From Arthrobacter crystallopoietes (GTDB lineage: Bacteria; Actinomycetota; Actinomycetes; Actinomycetales; Micrococcaceae): a DNA stretch of 64,000 bases. Positions 58,378-64,000 of the stretch are shown here, in pieces (position 1 is the stretch's first letter; every line of letters starts with the position of its first letter). A program made the translations under genes and the position numbers. The DNA lies in NCBI RefSeq assembly GCF_017603825.1, contig NZ_CP072014.1:186001-250000 (forward strand), in the 5' to 3' direction. The notes beneath the pieces are model-generated. The model ran no database searches. It was given only the letters and a program-made list of their open reading frames with translations, and was not told where the DNA came from.

Positions 58378-59814
58378 ATGACCACCACAGCCGCTTCCCC
58401 GCACGGAGCTGCGGGGACCGAGGGAACATCCACCCTCACCGAAGCCCTGGTCCGCCACATCATCTCCATGCAGTACGAGGAGATCGACGGCGAGACAATC
58501 AAGCGGGCGAAAGTCCGGCTAATCGACTCGCTGGGAAACATCGCCGCCGGCCACGGCGCTCAAGGCAACGCTGCAGTCCTTGCATTGGCGGCGCGTTGGG
58601 GCGGCGCGCCGGAATCAACGGTCCTAGTAGATGGGATGCGGGTTCCGGCCCAGAACGCAGCCATGGCTAACGCAGTCATGATGCGTTCCTATGACTTCGA
58701 GGCCATTGGCGCGGAGGGCCCCGACCGGACGCAGGTCCCAGCGCACATCTCGGGCACCACGGTTCCGGTGGCGCTGGCGGTCGGCGAGCAGCAGGGATCC
58801 TCCGGACGCGACCTTCTCACGGCACTGATCCTTGCCGATGATGTCGCATCCAGATTGGCGGTTGCCAGCGGTTTCGATGTTTACAGCGGCCAGGACAACA
58901 CAGGCACTGTAAATGGCTTGGGCGGCGCTGCTCTTGCCGGCCGACTGATGGGTCTGGATGAGATTCAGCTGCGCAACGCGCTGGGCATCGTTGAGAACCA
59001 ACTCGCCGGAACCGTGGCCAACATTTTCGACCAGACGCTCGCGTTCAAGCTGCCGATGGCCTTCGCGGCACGAAACTCCGTCGTTTCGGCCGAACTCGCG
59101 CAGCTCGGGTTCACCGGCCCAATGGACGCGATCGGTGGCCGTCATGGCTTCCTCGATATGTACTGTAATGACCCGAAGCCGGAACTCATCCTGCAGAAGC
59201 TGGGCGAGGAGTTCTATGGGGACTGCGTCATCAAGCCGTGGTCGTCCTGCCGAGCCAGCCATCCTTCGCTGGATGCATGCGTGCGTCTGGCTGCCGAAGG
59301 TCCGCTGAATCTGGAGGCAGTGGAGAAGATCCGCATCCATGTCACCCCACGGACTCTGGCTGGCTTTGTCGGCGCTCCGTTCGAAATCGGTGACTGTCCC
59401 GAAGTTTCCGGCGCTTTCAGTATTCGGTTCACCGCGGCGACAGCGCTAATGTATGGCACCGTGCGGCCCGAGCACCTCAATGCGAACCATATGCGCGACC
59501 CCAAGCTGGTGGCGCTGCTGGACAAGATCGAACTGGTCGATTCGCTCTCCGCCCACGAGTACCTGACCGCAGAAGTCGAGCTCTTCACGAGCGGCGGCAT
59601 CCGCCGGCACTCGCGGGTAGACGTCCCCCGCGGCGACATCTACACCGCCCCGCTCTCCGAGGCGGAAATCCTGGAAAAGTACTTTGCCAACGTCGACTTC
59701 GGTGGCGTTGTAGCACGCTCGGATGCAGAGCGTGCCGTCGAACTGGTACTCGGACTCGAGCACCAGGAAGACCTCTCTACCCTGATCAATCTCTTTACCC
59801 CGCATGCCAGCTGA
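58378..59814 (+). CDS. MmgE/PrpD family protein
   Basis: Protein of 478 residues of the MmgE/PrpD family (2-methylcitrate dehydratase, cis-aconitate decarboxylase, iminodisuccinate epimerase). IKRAKVRLIDSLGNIAAGHG, AMANAVMMRSYDFEAIG, LNALGIVENQLAGTVANIF-like, and KPWSSCRASHPSLDACVRLA are typical. ATG 58378 follows AGGAGGGAAG, 13 bases after the HpaB stop. Its place between an aromatic hydroxylase and a flavin reductase is unusual and suggests dehydration, decarboxylation or epimerisation of a ring-cleavage product, but the reaction cannot be read from sequence. Confidence 0.88.
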   Translation: MTTTAASPHGAAGTEGTSTLTEALVRHIISMQYEEIDGETIKRAKVRLIDSLGNIAAGHGAQGNAAVLALAARWGGAPESTVLVDGMRVPAQNAAMANAVMMRSYDFEAIGAEGPDRTQVPAHISGTTVPVALAVGEQQGSSGRDLLTALILADDVASRLAVASGFDVYSGQDNTGTVNGLGGAALAGRLMGLDEIQLRNALGIVENQLAGTVANIFDQTLAFKLPMAFAARNSVVSAELAQLGFTGPMDAIGGRHGFLDMYCNDPKPELILQKLGEEFYGDCVIKPWSSCRASHPSLDACVRLAAEGPLNLEAVEKIRIHVTPRTLAGFVGAPFEIGDCPEVSGAFSIRFTAATALMYGTVRPEHLNANHMRDPKLVALLDKIELVDSLSAHEYLTAEVELFTSGGIRRHSRVDVPRGDIYTAPLSEAEILEKYFANVDFGGVVARSDAERAVELVLGLEHQEDLSTLINLFTPHAS

Positions 59815-59869
59815 GCGCAGCTCCGATTCTGCTTCTACTGCTTCGCCCGGACCTTCCGAGGAGGAAACC

Positions 59870-61018
59870 ATGACTGCAACACAGACCGCCCCTACCGAAA
59901 CCGCTGTGGATCCTATCGCGTTCCGCAACGTTGTGGGCCACTTCGCCAGCGGCGTCACGGTCATCACGACTGTTGTCGACGGTCAGCTCTACGGCACGAC
60001 AGCCTCCGCAGTTTCATCGCTGTCGATGGAGCCGCCGATGATGCTTGCCTGCCTCAACGGCGCCAGCTCCACCCATGACGCCGTTGCCACCGCCGGCGTA
60101 TTCGGCATCAACATCCTCGCCGAGGACCAAGCCGACCTCGCCATGAAGTTCGGCCGCAAGGGTGCAGATAAGTTCGACGGCGTAGCCCATACCCTTAGTG
60201 ATGAGGGGGTGCCCCTGCTCGACGGCGCACTGGCGACCATCGTGTGCAAGGTAGCTGAAACCGCTACCGGCGGCACGCATACTGTGTTCCTCGGATTGGT
60301 CACGCAGGCCGCGGCCAGCGAACGCCAGCCTCTCGCTTACTACCGCGGGACGATGGGCCGGCTGGAGCCGGTCAAGGAGCTTGCTGCCTACAACGCGGTC
60401 CGCGACTGGGTTCTGCTGCGCAAGACCCCACTCGGCCAAAACCTGAACCCGGCCGACATCGCCGTCCAGATCCGGGCAGAGGCCGACCAGGTCCAAAACG
60501 CCTTGGTTAAGCTGACCACCGAGGCCCTGGTTTCCCGCACCGAGGACGGCGCTTTCGTCCCGACCCCGATCACCTGCGAGCTCATCGAGAGCGTTTACGA
60601 TGGTCGTGCCACTATCGAATCCGGCGTCATCGCCAGCCATCTCGAACGGCTGACGGACCAGGACGTCTCTGAGCTGGAACGGCTGACTGCCGAGCTCGGG
60701 AACGCTCGTCAGGACGGACAAGCCGGTCTCGACGATTTCCTCAAGCTCAACGTCCAGTACCATGACCGCCTCGTCAACGTTGCTGGCTCCGCCCAACTGT
60801 CCGACGCCTTCCGCCGCCTCGGCATTGGCACCGTGTGGCGGCAGGCGCTGGAGGGTGACGAGTGGAGCCGCCAGATGGATCACAGCCACATCGTGGAGCT
60901 GACTGCAGCGCTTGCCGCCCGTGACGGTGAAGCAGCTGTGACCGCGCTTTCGGACCATACGGAGTTCGGCAAGTCGCTGGCCCGGGAGGTCATCGAGCGC
61001 CATGGCGGCGCGGTCTAG
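59870..61018 (+). CDS. Flavin reductase fused to a GntR/FCD-like domain
   Basis: Protein of 382 residues with two parts. Residues 1 to about 165 are an HpaC/NtaB-type flavin reductase (VVGHFASGVTVITTVVDGQ, VSSLSMEPPMMLACLNGAS, FGINILAEDQADLAMKFG, YYRGTMGRLEP). The rest looks like a GntR regulator: winged-helix-like LNPADIAVQIRAEADQVQNA, LVKLTTEALVSRTEDGAFVP, then an FCD-like helical domain (LNVQYHDRLVNVAGSAQLSD, MDHSHIVELTAALAARDGEA, HTEFG). The ATG at 59870 has GGAGGAAACC ahead. It would supply reduced flavin to the HpaB protein, possibly gated by a ligand. Fusion status is visible in sequence; a DNA-binding role is uncertain. Confidence 0.87.
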   Translation: MTATQTAPTETAVDPIAFRNVVGHFASGVTVITTVVDGQLYGTTASAVSSLSMEPPMMLACLNGASSTHDAVATAGVFGINILAEDQADLAMKFGRKGADKFDGVAHTLSDEGVPLLDGALATIVCKVAETATGGTHTVFLGLVTQAAASERQPLAYYRGTMGRLEPVKELAAYNAVRDWVLLRKTPLGQNLNPADIAVQIRAEADQVQNALVKLTTEALVSRTEDGAFVPTPITCELIESVYDGRATIESGVIASHLERLTDQDVSELERLTAELGNARQDGQAGLDDFLKLNVQYHDRLVNVAGSAQLSDAFRRLGIGTVWRQALEGDEWSRQMDHSHIVELTAALAARDGEAAVTALSDHTEFGKSLAREVIERHGGAV

Positions 61019-61047
61019 CTGGCAAAATCAGGAAGCAGCAGCCTGAT

Positions 61048-61105
61048 CGAATTGCACTCTGAAAGGCAGACTCGAATCTGAGTCTGCCTTTCAGGGTGCA
61101 ATTCG
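61048..61105. terminator. Very long hairpin terminator
   Basis: A 26-bp stem (61048-61073 with 61080-61105) with one G-U pair and a 6-base loop (GAATCT), 29 bases after the fused reductase gene. It stands between two convergent genes and may stop transcription from both. Confidence 0.8.
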
Positions 61106-61217
61106 TTTGCATCTCGTCCCGCAGAGTTCTGCGGCTGCTGCCTCCAATGCGCAGAAAGCTGAAGGGACCGGTCCAGAGGATACCCGAGCCAGTCCCTTCA
61201 GATGCCAAAAGCCACCG

Positions 61218-62300
61218 TCAGAAACTGATCACGCTCCTGGCAATGGCGCCGGACTCCTGCACGCCGTAGGCATCGTTAATCTGGGCGAGGGATATCTCTT
61301 GGCCAATGAGATCGTCAAGATTGAGGCGGCCTTGCAGGTAGAGGTCCGCATAGAAGGGGATGTCCCGACGAATGTTCGAGGAGCCCATATAGACACCCTG
61401 AAGCTTCCGCTGGCCAACGAGAAGGTCCATCATCACGTTGAAGTCGAGGGGAGCACCTTGCGGGATACCGATGAAATAGACGCCTCCGCCCACGCGTGTG
61501 AGGTTGATAGCAAGCTTCTGGGTCGGGCCCAGACCAATCGCCTCGAAGGAATGCTGAACACCGCGGCCGGTTATTTCCTTGACCCTGGCCGCAGCGTCTT
61601 CCTCACCCGAATTAATGACGTGCGTAGCTCCGAACTTACGGGCTAGTTCCAGTTTGGCTGGATGAAGATCGATCCCGATGATGGTTTTTGCACCGGCAAT
61701 TTGCGCTCCGGAAACGATATTGAGTCCTATTCCTCCGAGCCCGACAACGGCCACGGTGTCTCCTGGCTGCACCTGTGCAGAATTCAGGGCGGCACCGACA
61801 CCCGTCGTCGTCGCACATCCAGGTACGGCTGCTTGCGGAAACGGAATCTGGTCCGGGACCCTGACAAGTTTGTTCTGATGCACAAGGGAATATTCGGCGA
61901 AACCCGCCACCCCAAAGGCGTTCACTGCTTCGCCGTTACGACGAAGTTTCGGCACGTCTTCCGGAGTCCGGTTGATGGATCCCGGATCGGTGCACCTGTA
62001 GGTCGCGCCGCCGATACACTCCTCGCAACAACCGCAGAAGTTGATTTCGGAGGCGGTGACATGGTCGCCGATTTGGAAATCTGTCGCCTGTGGTCCAAGT
62101 CCAACCACTATTCCCGCCATTTCATGACCTACGACCATGGGCAGAGGGCGTCCGCGGTCAACGGAAGCGACAATCATGTCGGAGTGGCACAGGCCTGCTG
62201 CTTTGACCTCCACGAGTACTTCCGCGCCACGAGGTTCGTCAATCTCCAGTTCTTCGACGTAGAAGGTTCCGTCAATCCGGTTGATAACTGCTGCCTTCAC
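61218..62300 (-). CDS. Zinc-dependent alcohol dehydrogenase
   Basis: Medium-chain Zn alcohol dehydrogenase of 360 residues. Catalytic zinc: Cys in GLCHSD and His in VGHEMAG; structural zinc: CGCCEECIGGATYRC (C-x2-C-x2-C-x7-C); coenzyme loop VAVVGLGGIGLNIVSGAQIA with Asp in IGIDLHPAKLELA pointing to NAD. It resembles the aryl/benzyl alcohol dehydrogenase group. GTG start behind GGAG. It is divergent from a paralogue at 62422, and could oxidise a secondary or benzylic alcohol formed by the VAO-type oxidase. Confidence 0.92.
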   Translation of the reverse strand: MKAAVINRIDGTFYVEELEIDEPRGAEVLVEVKAAGLCHSDMIVASVDRGRPLPMVVGHEMAGIVVGLGPQATDFQIGDHVTASEINFCGCCEECIGGATYRCTDPGSINRTPEDVPKLRRNGEAVNAFGVAGFAEYSLVHQNKLVRVPDQIPFPQAAVPGCATTTGVGAALNSAQVQPGDTVAVVGLGGIGLNIVSGAQIAGAKTIIGIDLHPAKLELARKFGATHVINSGEEDAAARVKEITGRGVQHSFEAIGLGPTQKLAINLTRVGGGVYFIGIPQGAPLDFNVMMDLLVGQRKLQGVYMGSSNIRRDIPFYADLYLQGRLNLDDLIGQEISLAQINDAYGVQESGAIARSVISF

Positions 62301-62339
62301 CTTTTGCTCCGTTCAGGACACCTTCATGTCCAAAATATT

Positions 62340-62353
62340 ATTCAAATATGAAT
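62340..62353. promoter_or_regulatory. AT-rich inverted repeat in divergent ADH promoter
   Basis: ATTCAAATATGAAT (5-base arms around AATA) lies 40 bases before the minus-strand alcohol dehydrogenase. The whole 121-base intergenic region is AT-rich (ATATTTTAAAGTGTAT follows), which contrasts with the GC-rich genes and marks it as a shared regulatory region. Confidence 0.4.
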
Positions 62354-62421
62354 GCACTATCGTGCCCAGTATATTTTAAAGTGTATCGTTCATCACAAGG
62401 GTTTACTAGAAATGAGGATCG

Positions 62422-63513
62422 ATGAAAGCTGCAGTTATCGAAGCGGTCGGAGCGCCCTTCGAGGTTCAAGACGTCACCATTGCAGGTCCGCAGGGTCATG
62501 AAGTGCTCGTTGAAGTCAAGGCCAGCGGCCTCTGCCACTCTGACTTGCATGTGGCCTCCGCCAACGTCGGATTCCCGCTTCCCGCTGTTCTGGGTCACGA
62601 GGTAGCCGGCGTGGTGACAGCTGTGGGGCCGGATGTGACAGGATTCCGCGTGGGTGAACACGTTGTCACTTCTCCCGTCCATAGCTGTGGACGATGCCGC
62701 GGTTGCTTGACAGGAAAGCCGTACCAATGCCGCGTGCCGCAGCACACACAGCGGCCCCGCGAGGCCCAACCACGGCTGAGCAGGGGAACTGACCCATTGA
62801 CCCAGTTCATTGGCGTGGGGGGATTTGCCGAGCAGGTCCTCGTCCACGAAAACACTGTCGTCAGCGTCCCTCACGATCTTCCTTTCGACCGTGCGGCGCT
62901 GCTGGGGTGCGGCGTTGTCACGGGAGCTGGCGCCGCCCTCAATACCGCGCGTCTCCGGCCAGGGGACACCGTTGCAGTCATCGGTTGCGGCGGGGTCGGC
63001 CTCAACGTTATCCAAGGCGCTGCTTTGGCCGGAGCCCAGCGGATCATAGCCGTCGACCTCCAGTCGGCCAAGCTTGACCTTGCCAGGGAATTCGGAGCCA
63101 CCGACACCGTCAACGCCGCGGAAGTGGACTCCGTCCAGGCAGTCTTGGATACAACGCGCGGCGGCGTGACGCATGCCTTCGAGGTCATCGGGTTGAAAGC
63201 TACAGCAGAGAATGCGATCGCGATGCTCGACGTCGGCGGAACCGCGTATTTGATTGGTGTCCATCAACCCGGCGCGACATTGAACGTGACACCATTCGGC
63301 GACCTGATGGGCCGGCAGAAGGGCATCAGAGGCGTCGCCATGGGTTCCGCCAACATTAAGGTCGACATCCCCATGTTTGCCGACCTTTACTTGCAAGGCC
63401 GTTTCAAACTCGACGAGCTCATCTCCCAGCGCATCTCGCTTGCCGAGATCGACCACGGCTACGAGTTGCTGCGAGGCGGAGCCGTGGCCAGATCGGTCAT
63501 TACAAGTTTCTAA
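62422..63513 (+). CDS. Zinc-dependent alcohol dehydrogenase (paralogue)
   Basis: Zn alcohol dehydrogenase of 363 residues. Catalytic Cys in GLCHSDLHVA and His in LGHEVAGVV; structural zinc Cys set CGRCRGCLTGKPYQC; coenzyme motif VAVIGCGGVGLNVIQGAALA with Asp in IAVDLQSAKLDLA. It shares long identical stretches with the gene at 61218 (both start MKAAVI, both end ARSVI-Ser-Phe or similar), so the pair arose by duplication. ATG start after GAGGATCG. It is likely part of the same degradation scheme, acting on a related alcohol. Confidence 0.92.
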   Translation: MKAAVIEAVGAPFEVQDVTIAGPQGHEVLVEVKASGLCHSDLHVASANVGFPLPAVLGHEVAGVVTAVGPDVTGFRVGEHVVTSPVHSCGRCRGCLTGKPYQCRVPQHTQRPREAQPRLSRGTDPLTQFIGVGGFAEQVLVHENTVVSVPHDLPFDRAALLGCGVVTGAGAALNTARLRPGDTVAVIGCGGVGLNVIQGAALAGAQRIIAVDLQSAKLDLAREFGATDTVNAAEVDSVQAVLDTTRGGVTHAFEVIGLKATAENAIAMLDVGGTAYLIGVHQPGATLNVTPFGDLMGRQKGIRGVAMGSANIKVDIPMFADLYLQGRFKLDELISQRISLAEIDHGYELLRGGAVARSVITSF

Positions 63514-63520
63514 GCGCAAA

Positions 63521-63559
63521 AGGGTGGCTCCGGGAACGTACGTTTCCCGGAGCCACCCT
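63521..63559 (+). terminator. Strong hairpin terminator
   Basis: A perfect 16-bp stem (63521-63536 with 63544-63559) with loop CGTACGT, then CTTTGTTG, just 8 bases after the alcohol dehydrogenase stop. This is one of the clearest terminators in the window. Confidence 0.9.
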
Positions 63560-63579
63560 CTTTGTTGATGTGCTTATTT

Positions 63580-64000
63580 TATTGTCCTCCCGCGTCACCC
63601 ACAGGATCTCCCCTCCGGAAACGTACTTTCAACCAGCTAACGCTAAATAAGCGTCTCTGAGTTCCGGCCCCACATCGATGTGGAAACAGAGAACCCAAGG
63701 GAGCGGTCCTCCTGGAACAGGATGCCCGATATTCCGCTTCCGGGTCCGTCGCGGTCCCCGTCCACGGTGCGCTTCGTGTTACACGCCCTGAGCGCGAAAA
63801 GCACTGGCTGTACAGGCGGTCATCACGCCTCTTGAAGCTGTAATTGTTCCATGCAGCCCAGCTCCTCCGCACACGGCCTCAAGCTGGATCAGTGCCAGTA
63901 CCACGCATCGGCCGTGCTCAGACAGAAGAGTTCTGGCGCCCACGCCCATAGGACGCGAGCGCGAAAACTAGTCAACTTCTCAAACCAACCGCGGCCAGAA
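63580..64000. other. Region without a confident gene
   Basis: After the terminator I find no reading frame with a ribosome site and conserved-looking product. A minus-strand frame (63579-63872) is Arg/Ser rich and looks like a shadow. Two other minus-strand frames contain short protein-like pieces (for example GHPVPGGPLPWVLCFHIDVG ending near 63610), so the stretch may hold a decayed gene that continues past the window. Confidence 0.4.

Noticed and set aside
1-64000. CRISPR arrays, tRNA genes, insertion sequences
   Set aside because: No regularly spaced repeats, cloverleaf-like segments with CCA ends, or transposase motifs were seen on either strand.

Overview
The window is a 64 kb stretch of high-GC DNA from an actinobacterium, most likely a soil Micrococcaceae such as Arthrobacter or a relative. 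The evidence is the GC-rich third positions, the frequent GTG starts, several small protein families typical of actinobacteria (DUF1918, DUF3040, DUF2945, ChaB-like), and many starts that sit directly behind a -10 box. I see no tRNA, rRNA, CRISPR array, insertion sequence or replication origin. It reads as chromosome rich in catabolic gene clusters.

0-12 kb: an aldo/keto reductase and small proteins, then a minus-strand cluster of solute-binding lipoprotein, CYP199-like cytochrome P450 and 2Fe-2S ferredoxin, facing an IclR regulator. This looks like uptake and oxidation of a para-substituted aromatic acid. A TetR regulator follows, then a beta-oxidation operon (enoyl-CoA hydratase/3-hydroxyacyl-CoA dehydrogenase fusion, acyl-CoA dehydrogenase, acyl-CoA ligase) behind a tandem operator.

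12-28 kb: mostly household and stress genes. These are two overlapping-type small genes, an APC permease, DUF1918, OsmC, a membrane-anchored glutamate-synthase-like protein, an AlkC-like DNA repair protein, a methyltransferase, an overlapping protoglobin/hemerythrin pair, an MFS exporter with its GntR regulator, a 2-hydroxyacid dehydrogenase, a three-gene LolA-like/ABC-2 transporter operon and a ChaB-like protein.

28-38.6 kb: a sulfatase cluster. One minus-strand operon encodes a YtcJ-type amidohydrolase, a complete NitT/TauT-type ABC importer and a Cys-type sulfatase. A TetR gene diverges from it. Beyond lies an MFS transporter followed by the formylglycine-generating enzyme that would activate the sulfatase.

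38.8-45.3 kb: an alpha/beta hydrolase and an IclR regulator face an operon for a GntP permease, CaiB-type CoA-transferase, HMG-CoA-lyase-like enzyme and 2-hydroxyacid dehydrogenase. This suggests import, CoA activation and retro-aldol cleavage of a small hydroxy acid.

45.5-63.5 kb: an aromatic-compound island. It holds a Baeyer-Villiger monooxygenase/carboxylesterase/NTF2-like operon with a GntR regulator, a vanillyl-alcohol-oxidase-type flavoprotein with a LysR regulator, a DszA/NtaA-type monooxygenase, a frameshifted pseudogene, an MHS-family permease, an HpaB-type monooxygenase operon that includes an MmgE/PrpD protein and an unusual flavin reductase fused to a GntR/FCD-like regulatory half, and two divergent zinc alcohol dehydrogenases. 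Together the oxidase, alcohol dehydrogenases, BVMO and esterase could turn a 4-alkylphenol into an aryl ketone, then an ester, then a hydroquinone. That pathway is inference from gene content.
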